Notes: generated from the sequence alone by a model not told the origin. Shown: positions 8,390 to 18,293, numbered from the stretch's first letter. The stretch: DNA of 64,000 bases from Leptolyngbya sp. BC1307 (GCF_002286735.1 NZ_NRTA01000004.1:124001-188000), one strand, 5' to 3'. Numbers and translations are program-made.

Positions 8390-10663
8390 ATGCGTGTTTC
8401 CCCGGCTCTTGTGGCCTGCTTCAGTTTGGTTGCGATCGCCGGTTTCCCCAGTCAGGCGTCAGCTGAGACGACTCGTGTCAATGCGATTGAGGAAAACCTT
8501 CAGACTGCCCCTTCATTAATCACTGAAGCTGCTGGCCAGCGTTTAGCGCCTGCCGTCGAGCAGCCCCTAGCGCCCAAAATGTCCTTAGCGCAGCTACAGA
8601 GCGGCGCAACCAAGCAGATAGAAGACCCAGCGCCCATTCCTGAACCGTCTTTCCCATCGCCCGACGATGACGAAAACGCTCAGCCCCTCTTAGAAATTCC
8701 CGTACCCACCGACGATGCTGAGATCGAAGTTCTCCCCGAAGTAGATTCCTCAGCCGAGCCAACGCCTGCAGTTCCTGACCAGGTAATGCCAGAAACACCG
8801 GCTGAAGCACCGGCTGATGAGACAGAAACCGACGAAGCCAGCCCTGCTGAGGTCAGCCCAGACCCCGCCGCTGCCGAGCCCGAAGAGACCCGAGTACTGG
8901 TTTCAGAAGTAGATGTCGTCTCTACTAACGATCAGCCGCTGCCGCCCGAACTAGTTGACGCCGTTTATCGTGCCATCAGCACAACGCCTGGTCGCACCGC
9001 CACCCGCAGCCAGCTACAAGAAGACATCAACCGCGTCTTCAGCACAGGCTTCTTCTCTAACGTGCAGGCTACCCCCGAAGACACCCCGTTAGGAGTGAAA
9101 GTCACCTTTTTTGTCGAGCCCAACCCCGTCTTAACCAATGTAGAAATTCGCAACCGTCAGGTACTGCCCGACGAAACAATTGACGAAATCTTCGGCGACC
9201 AGTACAGCCAAATCTTAAACTTGCAAAATTTTCAAGAAGCGGTGCTAGATCTCAATGACTGGTATCAGGAAAATGGTTACGTGCTGGCTCAAGTCACCGC
9301 CGCGCCCCAAATCTCTGATGACGGCACAGTCACCCTCATCGTAGCCGAGGGCGAAATCGAATCCATCGAGGTACGCTACATCACCGCCGATGGCGAAGCC
9401 ACCGATGAAAACGGCAACCCCATCGGCGGTAAAACCCGCGACTTCATCGTCACTCGTGAGTTTCAGACTCAGCCAGGCGACGTTTTCCAACAAAACGCTA
9501 TTCAGCAAGACTTAGGCCGCGCTTTTGGCCTGGGAATTTTTGAAGACATTCGCCTATCGCTCGATCCCGGTGACGAAGATCCGCGCAAAGTAAAGGTGAT
9601 TGTCAATATTGCCGAGCGTGATACGGGATCTATCGGCGCTTCTCTGGGTTTCAACCTACGCGGCGATCTGTTTGGCCAGCTCAGCTATAACGAAGATAAC
9701 TTTGGCGGCAACAATCAAAAGCTGAGAACAGAAGGCCGGGTGACCACGCGCGGCGACTTCCTCTTTGACCTCAGCTTTACCGATCCCTGGATTGCCGGTG
9801 ACCCCTACCGCACCTCCTACACGACCAGCTTGTTCAATCGCCGGGCGACCTCGCTGATCTTTGATAACGGCCCCATTGACGTGAATCTGCCCAATGGCGA
9901 TACCCCCCGACTGAACCGCCTAGGCACTGGCTTGAGCTTTAGCCGTCCTTTAGACAATGGCCTCTCCCTTTCCCTGGGCGCTCAATACGAGCGGGTAGCG
10001 CTGCTAGATGCTGACTCTAGCGTCTCCCCTGTCGATGAGCTTGGCAACCAGCTTACGGCCAGCAGCTCCGGACGCGACGATCGGTTCACTGTGCAGTTTG
10101 GTGCAGTGCGAGATCGGCGTAATAGCGCCATCCAGCCTACCAGCGGTAGCCTGCTGCGCTTGGGCACCGAGCAGTCAGTCCCCATCGGCAACGGCAGCAT
10201 TTTCTCCAATAAGCTCAGAGCTAGCTACAGCCAGTACGTCCCTGTCAACTTCTTTAACTCAGATCGCGGCGGTGAAACCTTTGCTTTCAACTTGCAAGGG
10301 GGCACGGTGCTAGGTGATTTGCCGCCTTACGAGGCATTCCCATTGGGCGGCGGTAACTCTGTGCGCGGCTACGAAGAAGGAGCCGTTGGCTCGGGTCGCT
10401 CGTTCTTGCTAGGCACAGCAGAGTATCGCTTTCCGCTGTTCAGTGAATTTTTGAGCGGGGCGCTGTTTGCTGACTACGGTACCGATCTCGGATCAGGTGA
10501 CTCGGTGCCGGGCAATCCGGCTGGCGTCCGGGGTAAGCCCGGCAACGGCTTTGGCTATGGGGCCGGGGTCAGGGTGCAAACACCGTTGGGTGCGCTGCGG
10601 CTAGATTACGGCCTGAGCGATGAGGGCAGCCGTTTCCACTTTGGCTTTGGAGAGCGCTTCTAA
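8390..10663 (+). CDS. Outer-membrane assembly protein of the Omp85/BamA family
   Basis: It folds and inserts beta-barrel proteins into the outer membrane. In the 757-residue protein a signal peptide (VACFSLVAIAGFPSQASA) is followed by about 130 residues rich in Pro, Glu, Asp and Ala, probably an unfolded periplasmic or peptidoglycan-spanning linker. Three POTRA domains follow at about 170-245, 246-323 and 324-410, the usual cyanobacterial number. A 16-strand barrel makes up the rest. The conserved lid-lock loop motif is seen as NSVRGYEEGAVG, and the chain ends FGFGERF with the terminal Phe expected of a BAM substrate. ATG 8390 was chosen over GTG 8384 for better ribosome-site spacing. The lpxC start codon follows the stop directly, implying co-translation. 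Confidence 0.93.
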   Translation: MRVSPALVACFSLVAIAGFPSQASAETTRVNAIEENLQTAPSLITEAAGQRLAPAVEQPLAPKMSLAQLQSGATKQIEDPAPIPEPSFPSPDDDENAQPLLEIPVPTDDAEIEVLPEVDSSAEPTPAVPDQVMPETPAEAPADETETDEASPAEVSPDPAAAEPEETRVLVSEVDVVSTNDQPLPPELVDAVYRAISTTPGRTATRSQLQEDINRVFSTGFFSNVQATPEDTPLGVKVTFFVEPNPVLTNVEIRNRQVLPDETIDEIFGDQYSQILNLQNFQEAVLDLNDWYQENGYVLAQVTAAPQISDDGTVTLIVAEGEIESIEVRYITADGEATDENGNPIGGKTRDFIVTREFQTQPGDVFQQNAIQQDLGRAFGLGIFEDIRLSLDPGDEDPRKVKVIVNIAERDTGSIGASLGFNLRGDLFGQLSYNEDNFGGNNQKLRTEGRVTTRGDFLFDLSFTDPWIAGDPYRTSYTTSLFNRRATSLIFDNGPIDVNLPNGDTPRLNRLGTGLSFSRPLDNGLSLSLGAQYERVALLDADSSVSPVDELGNQLTASSSGRDDRFTVQFGAVRDRRNSAIQPTSGSLLRLGTEQSVPIGNGSIFSNKLRASYSQYVPVNFFNSDRGGETFAFNLQGGTVLGDLPPYEAFPLGGGNSVRGYEEGAVGSGRSFLLGTAEYRFPLFSEFLSGALFADYGTDLGSGDSVPGNPAGVRGKPGNGFGYGAGVRVQTPLGALRLDYGLSDEGSRFHFGFGERF

Positions 10664-11584
10664 ATGGTAGGTTTATCAGCCGGGGCGCTGACAGCAGACA
10701 GTCAGGCAGCGGAGTCTCTACCGGCTCAGCGAACTTTGGCGGCTCCGGCCAGCGCTAGCGGCGTTGGGCTGCATCTCGGGCAGCAAACAACTGTCCGTCT
10801 GCTGCCAGCAGAAGCCAATCAGGGCCGCTACTTTGTCCGCACCGACCTGCCGGGAACCCCGCGCATTAAGGCTGAAGTTGCCAATGTGATCCAGACTCAG
10901 CTCTCGACTGAGCTAGGGATAGGTGCGCCACCTCAGCAGGCGACTGTCCGCACAGTGGAGCATTTGCTAGCAGCGATCGCTGCCCTAGAAATAGACAATG
11001 TCCGGATTGAGATTGACGCCCCTGAGCTGCCGCTACTTGACGGGTCGGCAAAAGCCTGGATAGCAGCGATCGCCTCCGCGGGATCGACCTCTCAATCGGC
11101 GGCCAAAAAACATCGCTCAGCGGTCAGTCAGCCCGTCCAGGTTCAGGCTGGCGACGCCTTTGTGACAGCTTTTCCCAGCAGTGAGCTGCGCTTTAGCTAT
11201 GGCATAGACTTTGACTTAGCAGCGATCGGCAACCAGTGGCACAGCTGGTCGCCGGGGGCCGGTGATTTCGCAGTAGACATTGCCCCAGCTCGCACCTTCG
11301 CGCTGGCTCACCAAATTGATTACCTGCGCGGCCAGGGGCTCATCAAAGGCGGCAGCTTAGACAATGCGCTGGTGTGCGGTCAAGACGGCTGGCTCAACCC
11401 ACCGCTGCGGTTTGATAACGAACCGGCCCGTCATAAGCTGCTCGATCTCATCGGTGACTTGAGTCTGCTCGGCGACATTCCCCAAGCTCACTACGTCGCC
11501 TATAAAGCTAGCCACACGCTGCATGTACAGCTCGCCCGACAGCTAGAGGCCGCTCTGCCTCTTTCAGGCGCAGTATCTGCCTAG
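10664..11584 (+). CDS. lpxC: UDP-3-O-acyl-N-acetylglucosamine deacetylase
   Basis: LpxC is the zinc-dependent, committed step of lipid A synthesis. The 306-residue protein carries the zinc ligands His100 (TVEHLLA) and His257/Asp261 ([13 protein letters not shown]), plus the LDGSA and [10 protein letters not shown] segments of the active site. There is a 20-30 residue N-terminal extension before the usual start of the fold at [14 protein letters not shown], which contains the conserved VGLH. The ATG abuts the omp85 stop with no gap, so translational coupling is likely. fabZ, lpxA and lpxB follow, so the protein works in a local lipid A block; lpxD and the later sugar genes are not in this window. 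Confidence 0.95.
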   Translation: MVGLSAGALTADSQAAESLPAQRTLAAPASASGVGLHLGQQTTVRLLPAEANQGRYFVRTDLPGTPRIKAEVANVIQTQLSTELGIGAPPQQATVRTVEHLLAAIAALEIDNVRIEIDAPELPLLDGSAKAWIAAIASAGSTSQSAAKKHRSAVSQPVQVQAGDAFVTAFPSSELRFSYGIDFDLAAIGNQWHSWSPGAGDFAVDIAPARTFALAHQIDYLRGQGLIKGGSLDNALVCGQDGWLNPPLRFDNEPARHKLLDLIGDLSLLGDIPQAHYVAYKASHTLHVQLARQLEAALPLSGAVSA

Positions 11585-11630
11585 TCTTTCGAGATCCTAA
11601 TCTTTCGAGATCCTAATCTTTCAAGATCTG
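11585..11630. repeat. 16-bp tandem repeat after lpxC (about 2.9 copies)
   Basis: The unit TCTTTCGAGATCCTAA occurs twice exactly (11585-11600, 11601-11616) and a third time, shortened and changed (TCTTTCAAGATCTG, to 11630). It begins immediately after the lpxC stop codon. No function is evident. Confidence 0.85.
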
Positions 11631-11853
11631 CGCGGTGCCTTTTTTAGCTTCCTCGTAGCGTCAGGCACCGTCTAATGGCAGAATCGTGAGGAGCTTTATG
11701 CAAGCTCTGCTGAGTTTTGACCTCAGACCTATTGCCTACCGTCTGAGCGCCGTCTGAGTGTAGATCCGCGCTCAAGCGATCGCAAAGGTGCCAGGAAGTG
11801 TCAGCGCCTATGCCGATAGGCCGCTGGCTCGATTGCCGTTTCAACTAATTTTC

Positions 11854-12360
11854 ATGTCTATGTCAACGAGTGTTCCCGCCTCCGCTGAGGCCACCGCTGC
11901 TCACAACGGCTCAACTGATGAAGCAGCACCTAGTAGCTATACGCTCGAAGAGCTGCAGCAGCTATTACCCCACCGCTACCCCTTTGCCCTGATCGACCGG
12001 ATTACTGAGTATGTGCCCGGAGAGCGCGCCGTCGGGCTCAAAAATGTCACTTTTAATGAGCCTCACTTCCAGGGGCACTTTCCGGGGCGACCGATTATGC
12101 CAGGGGTGCTCATTGTCGAGGCGATGGCTCAAGTCGGCGGCGTTGTCCTTAGCCAGGTGCCGGGAGTAAACGGACTCTGCGTATTTGCTGGCATCGATAA
12201 AGTCAAGTTTCGGCGACCTGTCATTCCGGGCGATCAGCTCATTATCACCACAGAACTGATAACCATCAAACGGCTGCGATTTGGCAAGATGAAATCGCGG
12301 GCCGAAGTGGATGGCCAGGTAGCTTGCGAAGGGGTTTTGATGTTTTCAATTGTCGATTAG
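11854..12360 (+). CDS. fabZ: 3-hydroxyacyl-[acyl-carrier-protein] dehydratase
   Basis: FabZ dehydrates 3-hydroxyacyl-ACP in fatty-acid elongation and competes with LpxA for the same hydroxyacyl-ACP, which explains its place in the lpx block. Motifs are seen in order: [32 protein letters not shown] with the catalytic His, then VEAMAQVGG with the catalytic Glu, and [14 protein letters not shown]. The frame is open from 11788, but the extra 22 residues are not family-like; ATG 11854 (or 11860) gives a protein of about 168 residues with a short variable Ser/Ala-rich leader before the fold. The 270-bp spacer after lpxC includes a tandem repeat. Confidence 0.94.
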   Translation: MSMSTSVPASAEATAAHNGSTDEAAPSSYTLEELQQLLPHRYPFALIDRITEYVPGERAVGLKNVTFNEPHFQGHFPGRPIMPGVLIVEAMAQVGGVVLSQVPGVNGLCVFAGIDKVKFRRPVIPGDQLIITTELITIKRLRFGKMKSRAEVDGQVACEGVLMFSIVD

Positions 12361-12721
12361 TTAGCTGGGGTTAAATTAGACAAAAAGAGCCGGGGAGACA
12401 GATTTGGCCGGTTTGCCAAGGCCCATATCGGCCTGTATCTCACTGGCAGTAGTCGCCGTGTCGCCAGTAAGCAACTAGTGAGCGGCCAATGGACCGACCG
12501 ACAAATTGGCCAACCGATCAGACTAGCGAACACACCTGAGTCATTACACTGTTGAGAAAGCCACCTTTTGGACAGTTGCTTGGCAAAATTGATAGCAGGA
12601 TTGACGCAGGTTTGACCTGAGGGGTGGATTAACCTCTATAGTCATCTCGAACCTACAGTCATTTCCAACCGTTCACGGATTTTTTTATGTGCCCTACTCA
12701 TTCGGCGGCTTTGCTGGAGGC
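12361..12721. other. Spacer between fabZ and lpxA, no feature recognised
   Basis: About 360 bp without a supported gene. Some short inverted matches around GGCC-rich stretches (12400-12520) exist, but none forms a convincing terminator or known RNA. Confidence 0.35.
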
Positions 12722-13540
12722 ATGGCTTTGACTACTCTGATTCACCCCACTGCTGTTCTCCATCCTGGTGCCCAAATCCATCCGAGCGCTAGCATTGGCC
12801 CCTATGCTGTCATTGGCGAAAAAGTCACGATTGGTGCAGATACCACTATTGGGGCGCATGCAGTTATTGATGGCTACACCAAAATTGGCGATCGCAATCG
12901 CATCTTTCCGCACACGGCCATTGGCCTGGAGCCCCAAGATCTAAAATATGACGGCTCTATGAGCCTAGTTGAGATTGGCAATGACAACGCTATCCGCGAG
13001 TGCGTCACCATCAATCGCCCCACCCGACTCGGCGAAGTTACCCGGCTCGGCAATCACAACTTGATCATGGCCTATGCCCACGTTGCCCATAACTGCGACA
13101 TTGCCGACCGGGTGATTATTGCCAACTCAGTTGCCCTTGCCGGCCACGTACAGATTGAAGCGTACGCCCGGCTGAGTGGTCTAGTCGGCGTCCATCAGTT
13201 TGTGCATATTGGCCGCTACGCCATGGTCGGTGGCATGAGCCGGATTGAACGAGATGTGCCGCCCTACACCATGGTAGAAGGCAACCCATCGCGCGTCCGA
13301 GGGCTTAATCAAGTGTTACTGAGCCGGTCGGGTATCGCCAAAGAAGCCGATGGCCAGGTATACAAAGGCCTTAAAGAAGCGTTTCGCATTCTCTATCGCT
13401 CGGGGCTGACGCTAGAAGAAGCCATTGCCAAACTGGAGGCCATGTCCGACAATCACCACGTCCGACACCTCTACGAATTTTTGCGCGCTTCTGCCGACGA
13501 AAAAGGTCGCAGGGGCCCGATTCCTGGACGCAAAAAATAG
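12722..13540 (+). CDS. lpxA: UDP-N-acetylglucosamine O-acyltransferase
   Basis: LpxA transfers a 3-hydroxyacyl chain from ACP to UDP-GlcNAc, the first step of lipid A synthesis. The first 190 residues are hexapeptide repeats of a left-handed beta helix (for example IHPSASIGPYAVIG). The catalytic His lies in MAYAHVAHNCDI. The C-terminal helical domain starts near GLKEAFRILYRSGL. The frame is open from a GTG at 12689, but the family normally begins at (A)LTTLIHPTAV, so ATG 12722 is preferred, giving 272 residues. GGAGG at 12716-12720 sits too close to that ATG to be an ideal ribosome site, so the start is not certain. Confidence 0.94.
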   Translation: MALTTLIHPTAVLHPGAQIHPSASIGPYAVIGEKVTIGADTTIGAHAVIDGYTKIGDRNRIFPHTAIGLEPQDLKYDGSMSLVEIGNDNAIRECVTINRPTRLGEVTRLGNHNLIMAYAHVAHNCDIADRVIIANSVALAGHVQIEAYARLSGLVGVHQFVHIGRYAMVGGMSRIERDVPPYTMVEGNPSRVRGLNQVLLSRSGIAKEADGQVYKGLKEAFRILYRSGLTLEEAIAKLEAMSDNHHVRHLYEFLRASADEKGRRGPIPGRKK

Positions 13541-13599
13541 CTGATTGCCGCATTTATAAGACATTTCTAAAACCTTCTCTCCAGCAGCGAAAACCAGTT

Positions 13600-14778
13600 G
13601 TGAAAAGCGCTCAAATATTTATTCATACCGGTGAAGTATCCGGCGACCTACAGGGCGGGTTGCTGGTCAGTGCGCTGCATCGGCAGGCGGCTAAACGCAA
13701 CATAGATCTGACGGTCGTTGGCATCGGTGGCCAGCAGATGGAAGCTGCCGGCACTAAAGTCTTAGTCAATACTGTTCGGCTAAGCTCCATCGGCCTGATT
13801 GAGGCAATTCCTTACTTACTAGAGGGCCGACAGGCACAGCAGCAGATCAACCAATATCTGCTCGATTACCCGCCCGACTTGATGGTGCTGCTGGACTACA
13901 TTACGCCCAACGTTGCTGTAGGTAAGTTTATTCGCAAACACCTGCCTCAGGTACCGCTGGTGTACTACATCGCGCCGCAGCAGTGGGTGTTTTCGACTAA
14001 AAGAGATACGCAAAACGTGCTGGATGTCAGCGATAAGCTGCTGGCGATTTTTCCGGAGGAGGCCACCTACTACCAGCAGGCCGGGGCGAATGTGCGCTGG
14101 GTGGGTCATCCGCTGGTCGATATTTTGGCAGAGCCGATGCCAAAGCATGAGGCACGAGCCGCCTTAAACATTGCGCCAGAAGCTCAGATTGTCACACTTC
14201 TACCAGCTTCGCGCAAGCAAGAGCTGAAATACATCATGCCGAGAATGTTTGCCGCCGCGCAGCAGATACAGGCGCAGCAGCCTGGCGTGAAGTTTTTGGT
14301 GCCTGCCTCGCTGCCCGATTTTGAAGCGGTAATCGCCCAGGCCGTCCGTGACTATGGCTTAAACGCGCAGCTCGTCAGTAAAGCAGACGGTCAGCGGGCG
14401 ATCGCCGCCGCCGATCTGGTCATCAACAAGTCAGGCACCGCCAATTTAGAAGTCGCCCTGCTGAACGTGCCCCAGGTCGTCACCTACCGGCTCAGTCATC
14501 TGACCGGCTTCATCGCCAAATACATCGTGCGGTTTACCGGCAAGTATGTTTCGCCCGTTAACCTGATGGAAAATCAGCCGATTGTCCCCGAACTGCTCCA
14601 GTGGGACGCTACCCCCGAAAAAATTAGCCGCGCCGCCTTAGAGCTGCTGACTGACGAGGGCAAGCGACAGCAGATGCTAGCGGGTTACCGGCAAATGCGA
14701 AAGGCGATGGGAGAACCCGGCGTGTGCGATCGCGCGGCTAATGAAATCTTAGACATGCTGCCGGTTACCCGGATTTAA
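13600..14778 (+). CDS. lpxB: Lipid-A-disaccharide synthase
   Basis: LpxB condenses UDP-2,3-diacylglucosamine with lipid X to form the lipid A disaccharide at the inner face of the plasma membrane. The 392-residue GT19 protein starts at GTG 13600 with IFIHTGEVSGDLQGG, the conserved opening of the family. Further hallmarks are VVGIGGQQMEAAG, YYIAPQQWVF near residue 127, FPEEATYYQQ, VGHPLVD, LPASRKQE and the donor-site region INKSGTANLE near residue 287. It lies 59 bp after lpxA. In cyanobacteria the lipid A is simpler than in enterobacteria, but the Lpx pathway is retained. Confidence 0.95.
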   Translation: MKSAQIFIHTGEVSGDLQGGLLVSALHRQAAKRNIDLTVVGIGGQQMEAAGTKVLVNTVRLSSIGLIEAIPYLLEGRQAQQQINQYLLDYPPDLMVLLDYITPNVAVGKFIRKHLPQVPLVYYIAPQQWVFSTKRDTQNVLDVSDKLLAIFPEEATYYQQAGANVRWVGHPLVDILAEPMPKHEARAALNIAPEAQIVTLLPASRKQELKYIMPRMFAAAQQIQAQQPGVKFLVPASLPDFEAVIAQAVRDYGLNAQLVSKADGQRAIAAADLVINKSGTANLEVALLNVPQVVTYRLSHLTGFIAKYIVRFTGKYVSPVNLMENQPIVPELLQWDATPEKISRAALELLTDEGKRQQMLAGYRQMRKAMGEPGVCDRAANEILDMLPVTRI

Positions 14779-15022
14779 GACATCCTAGACACCTGCCAAA
14801 CGCCTCCTAAACACCTAAAATAGTGGCGCTCAATCCGCTGCCTGCACCCAAATCAAAAAGTGTACATAAAATGGGTGAGGGCTAGCCGCTATGCACTACA
14901 CTAGGTCAGAAAATAGCAGTGCTCTGTATGCATAAGGCCCAACTGACAGGCGGGCAACGAAGCGCAAATACCCCAAGCGTATCAGCAGTCATCAGAGCGC
15001 TTCGCTGGTTAGGAGGCGAGGA

Positions 15023-15754
15023 GTGAATATCTCAGAACTGTTCAGACAGGGCGGCATCGCGATGTGGCCGCTGCTCTTTTTATCGATTTTGGCGCTGAGC
15101 ACCATCATCGAGCGGATCTGGTTTTGGTCCAAGATTTTGACCCGTGAGCGCGAGGTCTCAGGGCGAGTGCTAGAAGCGGCCCGGCGCGAATGGTCAGCCG
15201 CCACCAGCCTTTCCCAGCGGGCCAACCAGCTACCGATGGGCCGATTCCTGTTCTCAGCGCTCAAGCTCAAAGATCCAGCTCCCGAAGTCTTCCGCCTAGC
15301 CCTAGAAACCTCTGCCAGTGAAGAACTCGCCACCATGCGCCGGGGCGAAAAAGTCTTAGAGGCCGTGATTGCCCTATCGCCGCTGCTGGGCCTGCTCGGT
15401 ACCGTCGTCGGCCTGATCAACTCTCTCGGCTCCATCGACCTCAACGACTTGGGCGTTGGCGATGCGACAGCAGGCACCGCCTTAGGCATCGGCGAAGCGC
15501 TCATTAGTACAGCGACCGGATTGGTGATTGCTATCATCAGCCTGGCCTTTTACCGGCTGTTTCAGGGATTTGTCTTTGGGCAAGCGAAGGTATTTCAGCT
15601 GTCGGGCAATGAGCTAGAGCTGCTGTATCGCCAGGCTTGGGCCTATACAGACGGCAAGCCCAGCTTGCTGAGCGAAAACTTGGCTAATTCACCGCCTTCG
15701 CCGCTAGTTGATGTGCCCCCACCCTCCCCAGATAAGCCACCCGCAGCTTTTTAA
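15023..15754 (+). CDS. MotA/TolQ/ExbB proton channel family protein
   Basis: This is the inner-membrane proton-channel subunit that, with an ExbD/TolR partner, powers a TonB- or Tol-type outer-membrane process. Three membrane segments are visible in 243 residues: near residues 12-32 (ALSTIIERIWFW after it), 115-140 (LLGLLGTVVGLINSL) and 150-180 (TATGLVIAIISLAFY). The segment SPLLGLLGTVVGL is the family signature. The GTG start at 15023 has an excellent Shine-Dalgarno, AGGAGG at 15011-15016. The exbD-like gene follows after 39 bp, so the two form an operon. No tonB-like gene is seen nearby; whether it energises siderophore uptake or envelope integrity cannot be decided. Confidence 0.92.
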   Translation: MNISELFRQGGIAMWPLLFLSILALSTIIERIWFWSKILTREREVSGRVLEAARREWSAATSLSQRANQLPMGRFLFSALKLKDPAPEVFRLALETSASEELATMRRGEKVLEAVIALSPLLGLLGTVVGLINSLGSIDLNDLGVGDATAGTALGIGEALISTATGLVIAIISLAFYRLFQGFVFGQAKVFQLSGNELELLYRQAWAYTDGKPSLLSENLANSPPSPLVDVPPPSPDKPPAAF

Positions 15755-15793
15755 AGCAGCCTCTATTCGCCGAACCCCCTTGCCTAAAGCCCT

Positions 15794-16444
15794 ATGAAAG
15801 TTGACCTAGACAGTCGCCCGTCAGATGTGCAGATTGAGATTCTGCCGATGATCGATGTGATTTTTTGCATTTTGACGTTCTTTATCTTAGCGGCGGTCGG
15901 GTTGACCCGGCAGCAGGCCATCGAGCTAGATCTGCCAGCGGTAAACAGCAGCTCACCGATAGAGGGCAACAGCAGCGATCGCCTTTACGTCAGCGTCGAT
16001 AGTTCCGGTCAGGTCTATGTCGATAAAAGTGCCGTGCCGCTCGGTCTGCTGTACGACGTGCTGGTTCAGCATCAGCAGATTGCCCCCAATGGGACGATAG
16101 TGCTATACGCTTCCCGCAGCGCCCGCTATGAAGACGTGATTCAGGTGTTGGACCTGCTGCGCTCGGTTGGGGGCAATCGCGTTGCGTTAGCCACCCTGCC
16201 CAGCGATACCTCTTTAGACCCCACCCAGGGAAGCACCTCCACCCTAGAAGATGTGCTGCGTGACCAGGGAACCCTCTCGCCGCAGGACATTCCCCCCGGC
16301 AGCAACGGGTTAGATCCCACCCTCCCCACCGACGGTCAGCCCGCCTTTCCTAATGGCTTACCCCCGATTTCTCCCTCTGCCCCTACCGATCCTTTCGCAC
16401 CGCCAGCGCCAGATCCTAACTCGCCTCAGCCGGTTGTGCCCTAG
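15794..16444 (+). CDS. ExbD/TolR family biopolymer transport protein with proline-rich tail
   Basis: Partner of the upstream ExbB-like protein. It has a short cytoplasmic head, one membrane segment (residues about 19-39) whose start holds the conserved proton-carrying Asp in EILPMIDVIFCILTFF, and a periplasmic domain to about residue 135 (YEDVIQVLDLLRSVGGNRVAL). An unusual feature is the last 60-70 residues, very rich in Pro, Ser, Thr and Asp; such a tail is not needed for channel function and may reach towards peptidoglycan. Total length is 216 residues, longer than most ExbD proteins (about 140). Confidence 0.92.
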   Translation: MKVDLDSRPSDVQIEILPMIDVIFCILTFFILAAVGLTRQQAIELDLPAVNSSSPIEGNSSDRLYVSVDSSGQVYVDKSAVPLGLLYDVLVQHQQIAPNGTIVLYASRSARYEDVIQVLDLLRSVGGNRVALATLPSDTSLDPTQGSTSTLEDVLRDQGTLSPQDIPPGSNGLDPTLPTDGQPAFPNGLPPISPSAPTDPFAPPAPDPNSPQPVVP

Positions 16445-16550
16445 CCGGCTGTCTCTGTCCGATTCTTAGTAGCACAGGTCACTAATCGGGCTAAGATAGC
16501 GAAGTTAAAGTAACAGGCTGTGGTAGCGGGCGATCGCCCGCTTGATTGTC

Positions 16551-17069
16551 ATGAAGCATACGCTCTCTGTATTGGTTGAAGACGAAGCGGGCGTTTTGAC
16601 CCGAATTGCGGGCCTGTTTGCCCGTCGGGGCTTCAATATTGAAAGCCTAGCCGTCGGCCCCGCTGAGCAGGCTGGCATCTCTCGCATCACAATGGTCGTA
16701 CCGGGCGATGATCAGGTGATTGAGCAGCTCGCCAAGCAGCTATATAAGCTGATCAACGTGCTAAAAGTGCAAGATATCACCGAAACCCCCAGCGTTGAAC
16801 GCGAGCTGATGCTGCTAAAAGTCAACGCGGATGGGGCTAACCGCTCTGAGGTTGTCGGCCTCGCCCAAATCTTTAGAGCCCGCGTTGTCGATGTCTCTGA
16901 AGAGTCACTCACCTTAGAAGTCGTCGGTGACCCCGGCAAAATGGTCGCCATCGAGCAGGTGCTCAACCGCTTTGGCATTACAGAAATCGCTCGCACCGGC
17001 AAGATTGCCCTCACCCGCGAGTCTGGCGTCAATACAGAATATCTCAAGTCTTTAGAGAGCAGAGTCTAG
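16551..17069 (+). CDS. ilvN: Acetolactate synthase small (regulatory) subunit
   Basis: Regulatory subunit of acetohydroxyacid synthase, which confers feedback control by valine in branched-chain amino acid synthesis. The ACT domain covers residues 1-75, opening [21 protein letters not shown] and continuing [15 protein letters not shown]. The C-terminal domain contains RELMLLKV and the [14 protein letters not shown] segment. The frame opens at TTG 16542, but ATG 16551 gives the family's standard N-terminus and a normal 172 residues. The large subunit is not in the window, which is common in cyanobacteria. It starts about 107 bp after the exbD-like gene. Confidence 0.95.
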   Translation: MKHTLSVLVEDEAGVLTRIAGLFARRGFNIESLAVGPAEQAGISRITMVVPGDDQVIEQLAKQLYKLINVLKVQDITETPSVERELMLLKVNADGANRSEVVGLAQIFRARVVDVSEESLTLEVVGDPGKMVAIEQVLNRFGITEIARTGKIALTRESGVNTEYLKSLESRV

Positions 17070-17090
17070 CAGGCCAGGGCTGATAGAGCC

Positions 17091-17966
17091 CTAAGCCGTT
17101 TTTGAATGAGTCGTGCTAGCTGTGGGCGCTTCAGCCAACTGACTCGGCGGCTCAGCATGGCGCATCTCCCATACCTTCAGCAGAATGAGATATTCATAAA
17201 AAGCCTGAAGAACGCACCAGGTAAATCCAGCGCGGCCATCGAGAACGCCGCCTAGAAAAAAGTACATATAAAAAAAGCGCACCAGCGGCCGACCGGGAAT
17301 GCGCAAAGATAGATCCTTTAGCGCCCGGCGGCGTTCTACCTCAGATTTGCCGACAAAGATTGATTTCCAGCGGACTTTACCTTCAGAAAGCTGCCTGACC
17401 GTCTCGCGAGCCTCGTCGGTAGAGTAGCGGTTGTGCTTTTCTATCCAGCGGCTAAAGCCTTTGCCACAGGTGTAGTGTGGATAGGTTTCTTGGAGAAAGC
17501 CAGACGATCCAGCCAATACTTCGCGCTCGGTGTGACCATAGTCATCAAACCAAACCTGCTGTTTGTCGAGCAGTCTGAGTTGGTAGCGAGGGTATTGGGT
17601 GCTGCGCTTAATCCACTTATCCATAAACATGACGCGCTCGGCCACGTAGTAACCTACATGCTCACCTGAAGTCGCCGCCGCCTCGCATTCGGCAAACAGC
17701 GCTGGCGTCATCCGCTCATCGGCCTCTAAGATATATGCCCAGTTGTGCTTAGTCGGCATCTGGCGCAGCATCCAGGTGCGCTGCTTGCCGTGGCTTTCAA
17801 AGGCGTGCTGTACGGTGCGTACGTGAGCGTAGCTCTGAGCGATTTCAAGCGTGCGATCGCTGCTAAAAGAATCCACTACAATCACATCGTCTGACAGGGA
17901 AGCTGACTCGATACAGGCGGAAATGTCCAACTCTTCGTTGTGAGTCAGGATAAAGATTGAGAACAT
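17091..17966 (-). CDS. Glycosyltransferase family 2 (WaaE/KdtX-like)
   Basis: A 291-residue GT-A fold enzyme, likely adding a sugar to lipopolysaccharide or another envelope glycan. The N-terminus FSIFILTHNEELDISACIES, then VIVVDSFSSDRTLEIA and the acidic metal site ILEADERMTP near residue 82, are the standard GT2 motifs. The middle (HGKQRTWMLRQMP, DDYGHTEREVL, then EKHNRYSTDEA) resembles the lipopolysaccharide-core beta-1,4-glucosyltransferase group. One hydrophobic stretch near residue 230 (PLVRFFYMYFFLGGV) may attach it to the membrane. It converges with ilvN, 21 bp apart. Sugar and acceptor are unknown. Confidence 0.88.
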   Translation of the reverse strand: MFSIFILTHNEELDISACIESASLSDDVIVVDSFSSDRTLEIAQSYAHVRTVQHAFESHGKQRTWMLRQMPTKHNWAYILEADERMTPALFAECEAAATSGEHVGYYVAERVMFMDKWIKRSTQYPRYQLRLLDKQQVWFDDYGHTEREVLAGSSGFLQETYPHYTCGKGFSRWIEKHNRYSTDEARETVRQLSEGKVRWKSIFVGKSEVERRRALKDLSLRIPGRPLVRFFYMYFFLGGVLDGRAGFTWCVLQAFYEYLILLKVWEMRHAEPPSQLAEAPTASTTHSKTA

Positions 17967-18293
17967 GTAAGATTATTTTTGACCCTAAAGGGAGGGAATA
18001 GATAGCCGTATCCGTACTTACTAGCAGCTCCCTCAACATCCCGACAGTATCAGATGCTAGCCTCAGGCATCAGTACGTAGCTCAGTCATCGTCAAAACTA
18101 CATATGTAAAAACTACAGATAAAATCTAGCGGTAAAGCAGTATTCCTAATCGCAGACACTAACCCGCTGCCCCATTCTTAATTTTAGATAAACTTTCACC
18201 TCAGATTATGAAAGCACCATCAGGCTGCTAGCCAGGTCAGCCCTACAGAAGGGACAGAGAGCAACCACTTCGCCCAACCGACTCGAACCCCAC
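17967..18293. other. Spacer, no feature recognised
   Basis: About 327 bp upstream of the glycosyltransferase gene. It is more AT-rich than the surroundings and probably holds that gene's promoter; no operator, tRNA or terminator could be named. Confidence 0.35.
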
